Origin: Pollutimonas subterranea
Lineage (GTDB): Bacteria > Pseudomonadota > Gammaproteobacteria > Burkholderiales > Burkholderiaceae_B
Assembly: GCF_002849655.1 (NCBI RefSeq)
Contig: NZ_PDNW01000015.1
Span: 1-64,000, forward strand
Direction: 5' to 3'
DNA length: 64,000 bases
The position numbers and the translations under genes are program-made. The notes under the pieces are model-generated. The model made no database searches. It was not told the DNA's origin and saw only the letters and a list, made by a program, of their open reading frames with translations. Shown here piece by piece: positions 45,453 through 55,537 of the stretch; the first letter of the stretch is position 1; every line of letters starts with the position of its first letter.

Positions 45453-46303
45453 TATGCTGGCGTGCCGTCCTTCAGCAAGCCCTTGCGATACCTGTTCAGG
45501 TCTTGAACTGTATTGAAGCTGGTTTCCATCAGCAGCGACATATTATGCAGAATGCGCGAACTGACCTTGCCTTCCCATTCCTTGTCGAAGTGAATCTGGT
45601 TGTCCAGCCAGTTCTCGAGCCAGCCCGGCGTCGGCAGCTTGGACTGCACCGTGTCCAGCGGATACATGTCTTTGTTGACGTGCAGGTTGGTGGGGTGCAA
45701 AGCCTGCGGCGTACGATGCGCCGAGGCCATCAGGACGCCGATCTTGGCGAAGGCCATGCGGGCGCTGGCGCCGAATTCCTTGCTTTGATGCATGAGGGCG
45801 CGCTTCATGTAGCGCAAGTAGGCGCCCGCATGACGTGCCTCGTCTTGCGCAATGATTTTGTAGATGGACTTGATGACGGGCTCGGTATGCCAGTCGGAAG
45901 CACGGCGATACCAGTGGTTCAGCCGGACTTCGCCGCAGAAATGCAGCATCAGGGTTTCCATGGCAGGCGCCGGATCGAATTCAAAGCGTACTTTATGCAG
46001 CTCTTCTTCGGTAGGTACCAGTTCCGGCCGGAAACGGCGCAGGTACTCGATAAGGGCCAACGAATGCTTTTGTTCCTCGAAGAACCATACCGACATGAAG
46101 GCACAAAAATCGCTGTCGTCGCGATTGTCGCGCAGGAACATTTCCGTAGCCGGCAAGGCCGCCCATTCGGTAATGGCGTTCATTTTGATCGTGTAGGCCT
46201 GGTCGTCCGTCAGCTTGGTGCCGTCGAACTCATCCCAAGGAATATCGGTGCCCATGTTCCAGCGCACCGCTTCCATCGATTTGAACAATTCAGGATAAAG
46301 CAT
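45452..46303 (-). CDS. Ferritin-like di-iron protein
   Basis: The 283-residue protein starting MLYPELFKSMEAVRWNM has the metal motifs of a ferritin-like four-helix bundle: EWAALPATEMF, VWFFEEQKHSLA, HFCGEVRLNHW and IIAQDEARHAGAY, giving two ExxH sites with partner glutamates. Such folds include acyl-ACP desaturases, AurF-type N-oxygenases and iron stores. The product sits between ubiB and hldE2 in a ubiquinone gene run, so an oxygenase role is conceivable but unproven. GAGA precedes the start at 46303, and ubiB ends 11 bases upstream. Confidence 0.8.
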   Translation of the reverse strand: MLYPELFKSMEAVRWNMGTDIPWDEFDGTKLTDDQAYTIKMNAITEWAALPATEMFLRDNRDDSDFCAFMSVWFFEEQKHSLALIEYLRRFRPELVPTEEELHKVRFEFDPAPAMETLMLHFCGEVRLNHWYRRASDWHTEPVIKSIYKIIAQDEARHAGAYLRYMKRALMHQSKEFGASARMAFAKIGVLMASAHRTPQALHPTNLHVNKDMYPLDTVQSKLPTPGWLENWLDNQIHFDKEWEGKVSSRILHNMSLLMETSFNTVQDLNRYRKGLLKDGTPA

Positions 46304-46314
46304 AGGAATCTCTC

Positions 46315-47874
46315 TTAAATATGACGCGTAAGCGCCCAAATGGCTACACCCAAAGCCACCGCCAGAACGGCCGTCAGCACCGTCAAGAGCCGGTTCGTCT
46401 GTTGCTGGGCCAGACGAAGGCGCTCAAGCTCCAAGTTTAACCTAGGCCCGGTGTCAGGCCTGTTAAGGTTGGTGTAGACCAGCCGCGGGATCTGGGGCAG
46501 GAGCTGTGCCCACTGGCTGGCTTCTTTGTCGAGGCGTTTGCGCAAGCCTGGCAGGCCTATGCGCTCGTGCATCCACTTTTCGAGGTAGGGCTTGGCGGTT
46601 TGCCATAGATCCAGGTTGGGATCCAGGTCGCGCCCCATGCCCTCGACGTTCAGCAATGTTTTTTGCAGCAGCACCAATTGAGGCTGGATCTCGACGTTGA
46701 ACCGGCGCGACGTCTGGAACAACCGCAGCAGCACCTGCCCCAACGATATTTCAGAAAGGGGCCGGTCGAAATACGGCTCGCAGACCGCGCGCACCGCGCC
46801 TTCGAGATCTTCTTCCCGCGTGGTGGCGGGAACCCAGCCCGACTCGATGTGCAACTGCGCCACCCGCCGGTAATCGCGCTGGAAGAATGCCAGGAAATTC
46901 TGCGCCAGATAGTTTTTGTCGAATTCGGATAGAGACCCGACAATACCGAAATCCAGCGCAATGTAACGGCCCAGCGTTTCAGGCGCATCCGACACATAAA
47001 TATTACCCGGATGCATGTCGGCATGGAAGAAGCCGTCGGCAAAAACCTGCGTAAAGAAAATTTCCACGCCGGTACGGGCCAGCGCTTTTATATCGATATT
47101 GGCCGCCTCCAGCCGCTGGATCTGGCTGACTGGAATGCCGCGCATGCGCTCCATGGTGAATACCGTCGTCGCGCAATATTCCCACACGACTTCGGGCACC
47201 ATGAGCAAGTCGCCACGGCCCGTATCAGGTCCGAAGTTGCGCCGCAGCTGGCTGCAATTGGAGGCCTCGCGAATAAGGTCGAGCTCGTCGTGCAGATAGA
47301 TATCGAACTCGGCAACGACCTGGCGCGGCTTCAGGCGACGCGCATCGGCAGCCAGGCGCTCGACCAATCCAGCCAGCGCGCGCATAAGCGTGAGGTCTTT
47401 CTCGATGGCCTCGCGCATGCCTGGACGCAATACCTTGACGGCCACTTCGCGGCCATCATGCAGTACGGCAAAGTGCACCTGCGCGATGGAGGCCGACGCA
47501 ACCGGGTCGGCGTCAAAGTGCTTGAACAGGGTATGTGGCGAGGCACCCAGAGCCGCCTCGATCAGTGCGGCCGACTGGTCCGACGGGAACGGCGGCACGC
47601 GGTCCTGCAGCAGCGCCAGCTCAATGGCGATATCCAGGGGAATCAGATCGCGCCGCGTGGACAGCACTTGCCCGAACTTGACGAAAATGGGTCCCAGCGA
47701 TTCCAGTGCCACGCGCAGCCGTACGCCGCGGGCCATCTTGGGCTTGCGGCCCAGCCGGACGATACGCAATAGACCGTAGGCGATGGGATGCTTGATGCTG
47801 GACAGGACGAGATCGTCGAGCCTGTAGCGCAAAGCAACGATGATGATGTGAATGAGCCGGAGAAAGGTGAACAT
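46315..47874 (-). CDS. ubiB: Ubiquinone biosynthesis ATPase UbiB
   Basis: UbiB is an atypical protein-kinase-like ATPase needed for ubiquinone synthesis and thought to help extract lipid intermediates. Starting at MFTFLRLIH (47874) the protein has 519 residues: [50 protein letters not shown] and [10 protein letters not shown] are the family motifs, and two membrane helices close the C-terminus. The ATG follows the ubiJ stop by two bases. The longer frame would overlap ubiJ. Confidence 0.94.
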   Translation of the reverse strand: MFTFLRLIHIIIVALRYRLDDLVLSSIKHPIAYGLLRIVRLGRKPKMARGVRLRVALESLGPIFVKFGQVLSTRRDLIPLDIAIELALLQDRVPPFPSDQSAALIEAALGASPHTLFKHFDADPVASASIAQVHFAVLHDGREVAVKVLRPGMREAIEKDLTLMRALAGLVERLAADARRLKPRQVVAEFDIYLHDELDLIREASNCSQLRRNFGPDTGRGDLLMVPEVVWEYCATTVFTMERMRGIPVSQIQRLEAANIDIKALARTGVEIFFTQVFADGFFHADMHPGNIYVSDAPETLGRYIALDFGIVGSLSEFDKNYLAQNFLAFFQRDYRRVAQLHIESGWVPATTREEDLEGAVRAVCEPYFDRPLSEISLGQVLLRLFQTSRRFNVEIQPQLVLLQKTLLNVEGMGRDLDPNLDLWQTAKPYLEKWMHERIGLPGLRKRLDKEASQWAQLLPQIPRLVYTNLNRPDTGPRLNLELERLRLAQQQTNRLLTVLTAVLAVALGVAIWALTRHI

Positions 47875-47876
47875 GC

Positions 47877-48560
47877 TCAGCCCTTCTGCAAAGGGCTGAC
47901 GGCGGTCGCCGCAGGACGGCCGCCAAGGCTGCGGCCTGCAGCGTGCACCGCTGGCGGCTTGAGCCTGGACACGCGTGCATCGAGCTGGTCCAGCCTTGCG
48001 CACATGGCTTGCAATTGCGCGGTGGTGTCGTCGAAAGCTGGCCGGCTTGCCATCATGCCGCTTTCATGGGACAGGAATTCACTGACATTGCCGGCCAGGC
48101 GCTCGGCCGATGACTGCATGCCTGCGGCGATGTCCTTTCCGGTCTGCAGCAGGCGCCGCGCGGCCATGTCGCCAACCAGCCTGGACAGGTCCTCTTCGGG
48201 GTCCCAGCGCAGGTCGCGCGCCAGGTCCGACACCAGATGCGCCAGCCCCGCGTCGCCTTCGATATGCATGAGCTCGGTGAGCAGCGATGGATCGCGGGCG
48301 CGAAGCACTGCGGGCAACTGCGCTATCTTGGAGGCCGGAATCGTAAGTGTGACATCCGGCAAGATGGCCGGATCGGAGGACTGGACCAGCCCCCCCGCTT
48401 GCACGGTCAGGCTGGTCTTGATGTTGCCCACGATGAAACGTGCCGTCTTGCCGGCGTGGCGGCTTAGTCGGTCTCGCGCCCAGTCTTCGCGCTGCAGCAG
48501 CTTGTTGAGCATGCGGGCATGGATCGCCGCCGGAGCAAGAAAGGAGGGCAAAGGAAACAT
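47877..48560 (-). CDS. ubiJ: Ubiquinone biosynthesis accessory factor UbiJ
   Basis: UbiJ is an SCP2-domain lipid-binding protein that helps assemble the ubiquinone hydroxylase complex. From [20 protein letters not shown] (48560) it is 227 residues, with the SCP2 barrel (about 30-130; [47 protein letters not shown]) and a long helical tail ending in an Ala/Pro-rich segment. Translational coupling to ubiB is likely. The frame reaches back to 48614 but the family starts here. Confidence 0.88.
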   Translation of the reverse strand: MFPLPSFLAPAAIHARMLNKLLQREDWARDRLSRHAGKTARFIVGNIKTSLTVQAGGLVQSSDPAILPDVTLTIPASKIAQLPAVLRARDPSLLTELMHIEGDAGLAHLVSDLARDLRWDPEEDLSRLVGDMAARRLLQTGKDIAAGMQSSAERLAGNVSEFLSHESGMMASRPAFDDTTAQLQAMCARLDQLDARVSRLKPPAVHAAGRSLGGRPAATAVSPLQKG

Positions 48561-48680
48561 GTTGGTGGTATGCGGCAAAGCCGGTTCAGGTGAGCGTGTA
48601 AGGCAAGAACTCAAGTTTAACGGTTTTACGTGACATCAATCCTGAGAACCCGCGATGAGTCCGTGCCGGCGCGCTATGGC

Positions 48681-48708
48681 AAAGGGGCACCATTGCGGTG
48701 CCCCTTTT
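48681..48708 (-). terminator. Intrinsic terminator after the Tim44 gene
   Basis: AAAGGGGCACC (48681-48691) pairs with GGTGCCCCTTT (48697-48707) around a 5-base loop and is followed on the minus strand by a short T-tract. It lies 26 bases after the Tim44-domain gene stop and before ubiJ. Confidence 0.75.
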
Positions 48709-48733
48709 CGCGCCTTATATCTTTATCACACGC

Positions 48734-49732
48734 TTAGCTGGCGTACTCGACGGGGATTTGCTGAATGCCTGCCAGCAACCAGCCTGCGCCGTCGCCCTTA
48801 TACAGGTTCCAGACTTCCTCGAAGCGGAAGGCTTCGGCTTCCTTGGCTTCGCGCAACATGCCTGAATAGCGCACGCTGGCCAGGTGGCCGCCCGAAACCG
48901 CCTCAATACCCAGCAGTTCGGCATTGAGCAATACGACCTGCGTTTCGTTGCCTTCGCTGCGTGCCAGGATTTCAGGCTTGACTTCGGCAATGAGGTCGTC
49001 GGTCATGTATTCGCGCAGTTTGTCGAGGTCGCCGCTGTCCCAGACTTGCTGTATTTCGATGAACTGCTTCTTGGCATTGGCCAGGAACGTGGAGCTGTCG
49101 AAATCGCCGGGAATGAACCATTTGTCGTCCACCGGAGGCGCAGGCACCGCGGCAACGGCAGCAGCCGTGGCGGCGGATGTTGCGGCAGAAGTCGCCGCCG
49201 AGGCAGGCTGGCTGGACTCGCGCCAAGTATTCTGCGACTGCGTTCCTTGCGACTGCGTATGCTGGCGATGCAAGGGGTTGGGGGCCGAGCCGGCCTGTTG
49301 CATGGCCGGACGCGCTGCGCCGCCACGCAGCTTGCGCACGATGAAGATGACGGCAAACACAAGCAGGCCGATCAGCAACATGCTGGACATCATTTCAAGA
49401 AACGCGCCGGACAAGCCCATGCTGGAAAGCAATGCGGCAATACCAAGGCCGGCTGCTATGCCCGCGATGGGGCCCAGAAAGCGGGACATGCCGCTTTTGG
49501 CGGCTGTGCCGGCGGCTGCGGCGCCCGCTGCAGGCGCTGCATTGCGCGTCATGTTGTTGGCGGCAGGCGGCGTAACGGCCTGGCGCTGCTGCGTTACGTT
49601 GGAAGACTGCCGGCCGAAACTTTTGCCGCCGCCCGCACGGCGCGCTTCGGCGTCGAAGGACACCGAAAGCATCGCGCCGGCCGAAACGACCATCAACGCA
49701 ATGGCTATAAACCGTGAAAACCCATGGGTCAT
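48734..49732 (-). CDS. Tim44-domain membrane protein
   Basis: The 332-residue protein begins with a signal anchor, then an Ala-rich low-complexity region, one or two membrane segments (about 95-145; MLLIGLLVFAVIFIVRKL), an Ala/Thr-rich linker of about 60 residues, and a C-terminal Tim44-like domain (about 210-332; FIEIQQVWDSGDLDKLREYM). Tim44 domains bind membranes or lipids; the role in bacteria is unknown. The linker composition is unusual. It lies between ubiE and ubiJ, an order conserved in Burkholderiales. Confidence 0.85.
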   Translation of the reverse strand: MTHGFSRFIAIALMVVSAGAMLSVSFDAEARRAGGGKSFGRQSSNVTQQRQAVTPPAANNMTRNAAPAAGAAAAGTAAKSGMSRFLGPIAGIAAGLGIAALLSSMGLSGAFLEMMSSMLLIGLLVFAVIFIVRKLRGGAARPAMQQAGSAPNPLHRQHTQSQGTQSQNTWRESSQPASAATSAATSAATAAAVAAVPAPPVDDKWFIPGDFDSSTFLANAKKQFIEIQQVWDSGDLDKLREYMTDDLIAEVKPEILARSEGNETQVVLLNAELLGIEAVSGGHLASVRYSGMLREAKEAEAFRFEEVWNLYKGDGAGWLLAGIQQIPVEYAS

Positions 49733-49930
49733 GTAGTGCTCCTGTTGTGTGGGGCGCTGACCGCGCACCACCGAAATATAGATTTCGTCTTAATGAATTC
49801 AGTGACAGCAAAAAAATCTTACTGGAACCTGAACGTTAGCATAAATTAAGACGCTGCAACACACAAAAAGTTCCTTCGCACGAGAAGACAAGCCTTCGCG
49901 AAGCAGCCATACTGTGTGACGCGATGGGAA

Positions 49931-50740
49931 TCAGCCCAGATTGACGCCTTCGTGCAAGGCGACCATGCCGGCGCTGAGATTGAAATAGCGAACCCGCGAC
50001 AGACCGGCGGTTTCGAGCATGCCCGCAAGCGTGGCCTGGTCGGGGTGCATGCGTATGGATTCGGCCAGGTAGCGGTAGCTTTCTTCGTCGCCCGCCACCT
50101 TCTTGCCCAGCCACGGCAGGATATTGAAGGAATACCAATCGTAGGCCGGCGCCAGCGGCTTGGCCACGCGCGAGAACTCCAGCACCAGCAGTTTGCCGCC
50201 CGGCTTGAGCACGCGCCGCATTTCCGCGAGCGCACGGTCTTTGTGCGTCATGTTGCGCAAGCCGAAAGCGACGCTTACGCGATCGAAATAAGCCGATGGA
50301 TAGGGCAGTTTTTCGGCATCGCACACCGCTGTGGGAATAAGCATGCCGCTGTCGGTAAGGCGATCGCGCCCCACCCGCAGCATGGAGTCGTTGATGTCGG
50401 TAAGCCAGACTTCGCCCGAAGGACCGGCCCGCTTGGCGAATGCGCGTGCCAAGTCGCCCGTGCCGCCGGCGATATCGAGCACCTTCATACCGGGGCGCAC
50501 ATCGGCGCGGCCGATAGTGAACGCCTTCCAGACACGATGCAGCCCCACCGACATGAGGTCGTTCATGACGTCGTAACGACTGGCCACCGAGTGGAAAACC
50601 TCGGCGACCTTGCCTGCCTTTTCTTTTTCGCCTACGGTCTTGAAACCGAAATGCGTGCTGGCTTCGGCGGACGAAGCGGATGGGCCGTTATCTGGCGAGG
50701 GAGTACGGGTATTTTGCATGGTTTGATTATCGTACAACAT
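49931..50740 (-). CDS. ubiE: Ubiquinone/menaquinone C-methyltransferase
   Basis: UbiE methylates the ring of 2-octaprenyl-methoxy-benzoquinol in ubiquinone synthesis. The SAM-binding motif [15 protein letters not shown] and the family signature [29 protein letters not shown] and [14 protein letters not shown] are present. From the ATG at 50740 it is 269 residues; ATG 50719 is also possible. The N-terminus is a short Ser/Pro/Asn-rich extension. A 110-base gap divides it from phoB on the other strand. Confidence 0.94.
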   Translation of the reverse strand: MLYDNQTMQNTRTPSPDNGPSASSAEASTHFGFKTVGEKEKAGKVAEVFHSVASRYDVMNDLMSVGLHRVWKAFTIGRADVRPGMKVLDIAGGTGDLARAFAKRAGPSGEVWLTDINDSMLRVGRDRLTDSGMLIPTAVCDAEKLPYPSAYFDRVSVAFGLRNMTHKDRALAEMRRVLKPGGKLLVLEFSRVAKPLAPAYDWYSFNILPWLGKKVAGDEESYRYLAESIRMHPDQATLAGMLETAGLSRVRYFNLSAGMVALHEGVNLG

Positions 50741-50871
50741 TATGTCCCGCCTCACGGCAAAAAAACCGGCACCGCATGACCGTTTTCACAAACCTGAAAT
50801 ATTGGCGCCATATTATGCCTAGTATGCATTTTTCCTGAACTATCATTCATCTTCAATACTGACCAGACCCT

Positions 50872-51573
50872 ATGAGCACCACCATACTAGTTGTAGAGGA
50901 CGAGCCGGCGATCCAGGAGCTGATCGCGGTAAACCTTTCGTTTGCCGGTCACAAGGTGCTGCGCGCCTTCGATGCCGAACAGGCTCAAACCTTGATCCGC
51001 GCCGAGCTCCCCGACCTCATCGTGCTGGACTGGATGCTGCCCGGTGCTTCCGGCATCACGCTGGCCCGGCAATTGCGCTCCGACGAGCGTACGCGCCAGG
51101 TGCCCGTCATCATGCTGACCGCCAAGGGCGCCGAGCACGACAAGATCGAAGGGCTGGAGGCCGGTGCCGACGACTACATCACCAAGCCGTTCTCGCCGAA
51201 GGAACTGATGGCACGTATCAAGGCGGTTCTGCGCCGGCGCGCGCCCCAGCTGACCGACGATCTGATCCAGATCGGCACCTTGCTCCTGGATCCGGCCACG
51301 CACCGGGTCAGGGGCGGAGAAATATCGTTGACCGTCGGTCCCACCGAGTTTCGCCTGCTACACTTTTTCATGACGCACACCGAGCGCGTCTTTTCGCGGG
51401 CACAGTTGCTGGACCAGGTCTGGGGCGATCATGTCTTCGTCGAAGAACGCACGGTGGACGTACATATCCGGCGCCTGCGCAAAGCCCTGGAACCCAGCCA
51501 GCACGAGAACCATATCGAGACCGTTCGCGGCGCGGGCTACCGGTTCACCGCCCAGCCGCCCAAGTTCGCATAG
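50872..51573 (+). CDS. phoB: Phosphate response regulator PhoB
   Basis: An OmpR-family regulator of 233 residues: receiver with acidic pocket VVEDEP, phospho-acceptor Asp53 in IVLDWMLPG, and Lys in YITKPFSPKEL, then a winged helix ending RGAGYRF. PhoB activates phosphate-starvation genes at pho boxes. The neighbouring phoR gene encodes the kinase. No clear pho box was found in the 110 bases upstream, and no pst genes are in the window. Confidence 0.93.
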   Translation: MSTTILVVEDEPAIQELIAVNLSFAGHKVLRAFDAEQAQTLIRAELPDLIVLDWMLPGASGITLARQLRSDERTRQVPVIMLTAKGAEHDKIEGLEAGADDYITKPFSPKELMARIKAVLRRRAPQLTDDLIQIGTLLLDPATHRVRGGEISLTVGPTEFRLLHFFMTHTERVFSRAQLLDQVWGDHVFVEERTVDVHIRRLRKALEPSQHENHIETVRGAGYRFTAQPPKFA

Positions 51574-51622
51574 CCCTGCCATCAAACACGCTCACCACGA
51601 TTCCCCTTGAAACCTTGCATAC

Positions 51623-52921
51623 ATGACTAAGACATTAATAACCATAGGTATATGGGCGGCATTGGGGTGGTTGACGGGATCATGGCTGGGAGCAAGCACC
51701 GGCTGGGCAGTATTTGCCTTCGGCCTGCTCCTGATGATATTGGTCAGTGGCCTGCAGCTCTCGCGCATCTCGAAGTGGGTCAGGAATATCGAGGAGCCGC
51801 CCCCGCCGTCTGTCGGGCCCTGGGACGAAGTGCTGGCGCCCATATACCGCAAGCTGCGCCAGGACAGGAAGGAAATCGACGAGCTCACCCGCCAAGTCGA
51901 TGTCATTATGCTCGCCGCCGAGGCCTTGCCCGACGGGGCCATAACCCTGAATGAGTCGATGCTGTTGACCTGGTGCAATCAGACTGCCTGCGATCATATC
52001 GGTCTCCAGCTGGAAAAGGATCGCAACCACAGCATTTTCAACATACTGCGCGCTCCTGAATTCAACCGCTACGCGCGACAAAGCACCTGGCCCGGCCCCG
52101 TATTGCTGCACCTGCAGAACGAGGGCCAGGAAAAATCCCTGCTGGTGCAACTGGCGCCTTATGGCGTAGGCCGGTTCCTGATCGTCACGCGCGATGTCAC
52201 CCAGGTCGAAAAACTGGAAACCACGCGCAAGGATTTCGTGGCCAATGTGTCCCATGAGCTGCGGACGCCGCTGACTGTGCTGTCCGGCTTCCTGGAGACG
52301 ATGCGCGACATGCCTGCCGAGTCGCTGAGCGCCGAACAGAAAGAGCGCTACCAGAACATGATGCTGGAACAGGCCGAGCGCATGCAGGCGATCGTGGCAG
52401 ACCTGCTGACCTTGTCCACGCTGGAGTCCGCGCCCACGGCCAGTGGCGAGCCGGTGCGCATGAGCACCGTCATTCACGAGGCGTTGCGCCAAGCGCAGAT
52501 ACTGTCCCGAGGACAGCACGTCTTTATCGAGAATATCGCCGAAGACTTGTGCGTTACCGGCATGGAAACCGAATTGGCGTCGGCTGTGTCCAATCTTCTG
52601 ACCAACGCTATACGGTATACCCCCAAAGATGGCACGATCACGGTCAGCTGGTACCGCACGGAAAGCGGCCACGCCTGCTACTCGGTGCAGGACACCGGAA
52701 TAGGGATTGCGTCGCAAGACATTCCACGCCTGACCGAGCGCTTCTACAGGGTGGACCGAGGTCGTTCGCGCGCCACCGGCGGCACGGGCCTGGGCCTGGC
52801 CATTACCAAGCATGTCGCCATGCGCCACAACGCCGAACTGACCATACACAGCCGCCTGGGGGCGGGCAGTATTTTCTCTGTGGCATTTCCTCCGAACCGG
52901 GTCAGTATCGAGGAGTCGTAG
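51623..52921 (+). CDS. phoR: Phosphate sensor histidine kinase PhoR
   Basis: The 432-residue kinase has one or two N-terminal membrane helices (about 8-50), a PAS domain (about 95-190), the phospho-acceptor His211 in FVANVSHELRTPLTVLSGF, an N-box NLLTNAIRYTP, and ATP-lid motifs DTGIGI and GGTGLGLAI. It lacks a large periplasmic domain, as expected for PhoR, which senses phosphate through PstSCAB and PhoU. It starts 49 bases after phoB. Confidence 0.93.
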   Translation: MTKTLITIGIWAALGWLTGSWLGASTGWAVFAFGLLLMILVSGLQLSRISKWVRNIEEPPPPSVGPWDEVLAPIYRKLRQDRKEIDELTRQVDVIMLAAEALPDGAITLNESMLLTWCNQTACDHIGLQLEKDRNHSIFNILRAPEFNRYARQSTWPGPVLLHLQNEGQEKSLLVQLAPYGVGRFLIVTRDVTQVEKLETTRKDFVANVSHELRTPLTVLSGFLETMRDMPAESLSAEQKERYQNMMLEQAERMQAIVADLLTLSTLESAPTASGEPVRMSTVIHEALRQAQILSRGQHVFIENIAEDLCVTGMETELASAVSNLLTNAIRYTPKDGTITVSWYRTESGHACYSVQDTGIGIASQDIPRLTERFYRVDRGRSRATGGTGLGLAITKHVAMRHNAELTIHSRLGAGSIFSVAFPPNRVSIEES

Positions 52922-52993
52922 GGGGTACGTCAATTGCAGCAATATTTAGCGAAATAACATTAAAATGGCCGCTGACCTGATATGGAGCCTTTG

Positions 52994-53422
52994 ATGTCGC
53001 AAACTACCATCCCCCCATTCCACCTTGCATTTCCTGTGCGCGACCTGGCTGAGGCGCGCACATTCTATGGCGAATTGCTAGGCTGTCCCGAAGGCCGTTC
53101 ATCCAATGAATGGATAGATTTCAATTTCTTTGGCCACCAGATCGTCACGCACCTGGCGCCCGATGAATGCGGCAGCACGGTTACGAACAATGTCGATGAT
53201 CACAACGTTCCCGTACGCCACTTCGGCGCGGTACTCGACATGAACGTCTGGGAATCGCTGGCCGAGAAGCTGAAAGCCGCCGGCACCAAGTTCGTCATCG
53301 AGCCCTATGTGCGCTTCAAGGGCGAAGTCGGCGAGCAAGCCACCATGTTCTTCCTTGATCCCTCGGGCAATGCACTGGAGTTCAAGGCGTTCAAGAATAT
53401 TGAGTCCCTGTTCGCCAAATAA
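52994..53422 (+). CDS. VOC-superfamily (glyoxalase-like) protein
   Basis: A 142-residue protein with paired beta-alpha-beta-beta-beta units: [20 protein letters not shown] at the start and [16 protein letters not shown] at the end. VOC enzymes are metal-dependent lyases, isomerases or dioxygenases; a ligand set of His and Glu is visible at FHLAF and LEFK. The specific reaction is unknown. The ATG at 52994 is chosen because GGAG lies six bases upstream of it. It precedes pxpB by 14 bases. Confidence 0.85.
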   Translation: MSQTTIPPFHLAFPVRDLAEARTFYGELLGCPEGRSSNEWIDFNFFGHQIVTHLAPDECGSTVTNNVDDHNVPVRHFGAVLDMNVWESLAEKLKAAGTKFVIEPYVRFKGEVGEQATMFFLDPSGNALEFKAFKNIESLFAK

Positions 53423-53436
53423 GGGCGTCTCACCGC

Positions 53437-54141
53437 ATGCCGTGGGAAATCGTGCCGCAAGGCGATCGCTGCCTGGTGCTGGTCTTCGGGGACCAGGTCA
53501 ATATCGAGATCGGCCTGAAATGCGCCACGGCCGCGGCTGCGCTGCGTGCCGCCCGCATCGACGGCATCAGCGACATCGTTCCCACGTTCAATTCGGTTGC
53601 ACTGCATTATCAGCCCCGCCCATCCGGGGCGGACACCGGCTTCCGGCACCTGGCCGGCGAAATCGATAAAGTCCTGGAGCAGGCATTCGCCCGGAATGCC
53701 GCGCCCATTACACCCCGGCAAATCAACATTCCCGTATGCTACGGCGACGCCTATGGCCCCGACCTGGCCCACGTTGCGCAGCACTGCCATCTTTCGCAAG
53801 ACGAGGTAATTCGCCTGCACAGCGAGACCCCTGCGCACGTTTTCATGCTGGGATTCGCACCGGGCGCGCCGTATATCGGCATGCACGACCCAAGGCTGGC
53901 CATCGGCCGGCGCAGCACTCCGCGCACCGACGTACCCGCCGGTTCAGTGGCCATCGCCAACTTGCAAACGATGATCTATCCCAATATGTCGCCGGGCGGC
54001 TGGCATATCATCGGCGCAACGCCGCTGGTGTTGTTCGATCCATTCGAAAGTCCGGCCGCCTTGCTGGCGCCCGGAGACACGGTCCGGTTTATTCCCATCA
54101 GCGCCGAAGAATTTCTTGCCGCAAGGCACGAGCGCGCATGA
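53437..54141 (+). CDS. pxpB: 5-oxoprolinase subunit PxpB
   Basis: PxpB (KipI-like) works with PxpA and PxpC to hydrolyse 5-oxoproline to glutamate using ATP. The 234-residue protein has family motifs IEIGLKCATAAAALRAAR, VPTFNSVALHYQP, VCYGDAYGPDLAHVA and FMLGFAPGAPYIGMHDPRL. The pxpC gene overlaps its stop by four bases (ATGA). pxpA, the third subunit, is not in the window. Confidence 0.93.
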   Translation: MPWEIVPQGDRCLVLVFGDQVNIEIGLKCATAAAALRAARIDGISDIVPTFNSVALHYQPRPSGADTGFRHLAGEIDKVLEQAFARNAAPITPRQINIPVCYGDAYGPDLAHVAQHCHLSQDEVIRLHSETPAHVFMLGFAPGAPYIGMHDPRLAIGRRSTPRTDVPAGSVAIANLQTMIYPNMSPGGWHIIGATPLVLFDPFESPAALLAPGDTVRFIPISAEEFLAARHERA

Positions 54142-55127
54142 GCATCACCGTTATAAAGCCGGGCTTGCTGTCAAGCTTCCAGGACCTGGGCCGATTCGGC
54201 CATCAGCACCTGGGCGTACCGGTGGGCGGCGCAATGGATGGCCGGGCCCACCGGCTGGCCAATCTGCTGGCCGGCAACACCGGGGATGAAGCTACGCTTG
54301 AGGTCACACTGGTCGGGCCCACATTGCGCTTTGACGCAGCGGGCTGCATCGCCATCAGCGGCGCTCACCTGAGCCCCACGCTTAACCAACAGCCCATACC
54401 CAATAATCGTCCGCTGATCGTGCGTGCCGGCGATGTCCTTGCGTTCGGCGCCCGGACCGCTGGATTGCGCTCATATATCGCCTGGAACGGCGGCATCGCA
54501 CTGCCTTCGGTGCTGGGCAGCCGCAGCACTTACCTGCGCGGAGGCTTCGGCGGTTTCCATGGACGGGCGCTCAGGAAAGGCGATGTGCTCAACATGCTGG
54601 GCGAACTGGACGCAAGCGCACTCGACGACCTGGAGCAGGAGCTCTGGAGGATCAAAGTGTATTTGCCGGCGATACTGGGCCTGGTCCCCAGGGCGTCGAT
54701 ACGTGTCATGCGCGGCGCGCACACCCCGCTGTTTACCGATGGCTCGATTGCCGATTTCTTTGCCGGTGAATACCGCATCGGCCCACAGTCCGAGCGTATG
54801 GGCTACCGCCTGCAGGGTGCGCAACTGTTGCTCAAGAGCAGCACCCAATTGCTGTCGGAAGCCACCAGCTTCGGCAGCATACAGGTCCCGCCTGACGGCA
54901 ATCCCATCATCCTTATGGCGGACCGCCAGACGACCGGCGGCTACGCAAAAATCGGGCATGTGGCCACCGTCGACCTGCCCGTTATCGCGCAATGCATGCC
55001 GGGCGAAACCCTAAGCTTTACGGAAATTGCGCTGACTCAAGCCCAACGGCTGGACAGCCAAAGGGAAGAGGCCTTCGCGCAATTGCACCGGGACCTGTCC
55101 CCTCTGCGCGCCCTATTCGAGCGCTAA
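54138..55127 (+). CDS. pxpC: 5-oxoprolinase subunit PxpC
   Basis: The biotin-dependent carboxylase-like partner of PxpB, 329 residues, starting MSITVIKPGLLSSFQDLGRF. Motifs VPVGGAMDGRAHRLANLLAG, AYIAWNGGIALPSVLGSRSTYL (here in the segment SYIAWNGGI), and RIGPQSERMGYRLQG fit the family. Read with pxpB as one unit. Its 3' end overlaps the convergent STAS gene by 15 bases. Confidence 0.92.
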   Translation: MSITVIKPGLLSSFQDLGRFGHQHLGVPVGGAMDGRAHRLANLLAGNTGDEATLEVTLVGPTLRFDAAGCIAISGAHLSPTLNQQPIPNNRPLIVRAGDVLAFGARTAGLRSYIAWNGGIALPSVLGSRSTYLRGGFGGFHGRALRKGDVLNMLGELDASALDDLEQELWRIKVYLPAILGLVPRASIRVMRGAHTPLFTDGSIADFFAGEYRIGPQSERMGYRLQGAQLLLKSSTQLLSEATSFGSIQVPPDGNPIILMADRQTTGGYAKIGHVATVDLPVIAQCMPGETLSFTEIALTQAQRLDSQREEAFAQLHRDLSPLRALFER

Positions 55128-55445
55128 GGCCGTGGCCCGGCTATCCACCACAGTGAGTATGGACAAAAAGCCGCTGATGTCGAAGACTTCGTGCACATGA
55201 GGCTGCATGCCGCACAAGACCAGGCGACCGGACTTCTGCTTCAAACGCTTGGCAAGTAAAAGCATCACCCGCAATCCGGCGCTGGAAATGTAGTCGAGCC
55301 GGCCCATATCGAGGACCCACCGGTGCTCGCCTTGTTCGACCAGGGCCAGGAGTTCGGATTCCAGCGCTGCGGCATTGGCGCTATTGATCTGGCCGGCCGT
55401 GGACACGACCAGTACTTCTCCGATTTTTTCGCTAGTAAGGCTCAT
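55113..55445 (-). CDS. STAS-domain anti-sigma factor antagonist
   Basis: A 110-residue single STAS domain, homologous to RsbV and SpoIIAA. The phosphorylation loop LDYISSAGLRVML places Ser54 or Ser55 where an RsbW-type kinase would act, and LKQKSGRLVLCGMQPHVHEV follows. Unphosphorylated STAS proteins bind anti-sigma kinases and free their sigma factor. The gene is divergent from the permease-ATPase gene, and its cognate kinase may be the RsbW-like protein 2 kb away. The short stretch to pxpC overlaps by 15 bases. Confidence 0.88.
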   Translation of the reverse strand: MSLTSEKIGEVLVVSTAGQINSANAAALESELLALVEQGEHRWVLDMGRLDYISSAGLRVMLLLAKRLKQKSGRLVLCGMQPHVHEVFDISGFLSILTVVDSRATALALE

Positions 55446-55537
55446 GGGACTACCATAATGTTGGAAGTAAATTGTTGATTGAAGAATCAAATAGTATCTG
55501 GACAATATAATACGCGACAAAACACGCTGGCCATACC

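Noticed and set aside
50756-50871. Pho box before phoB
   Set aside because: No pair of CTGTCAT-like repeats 11 bases apart was found.
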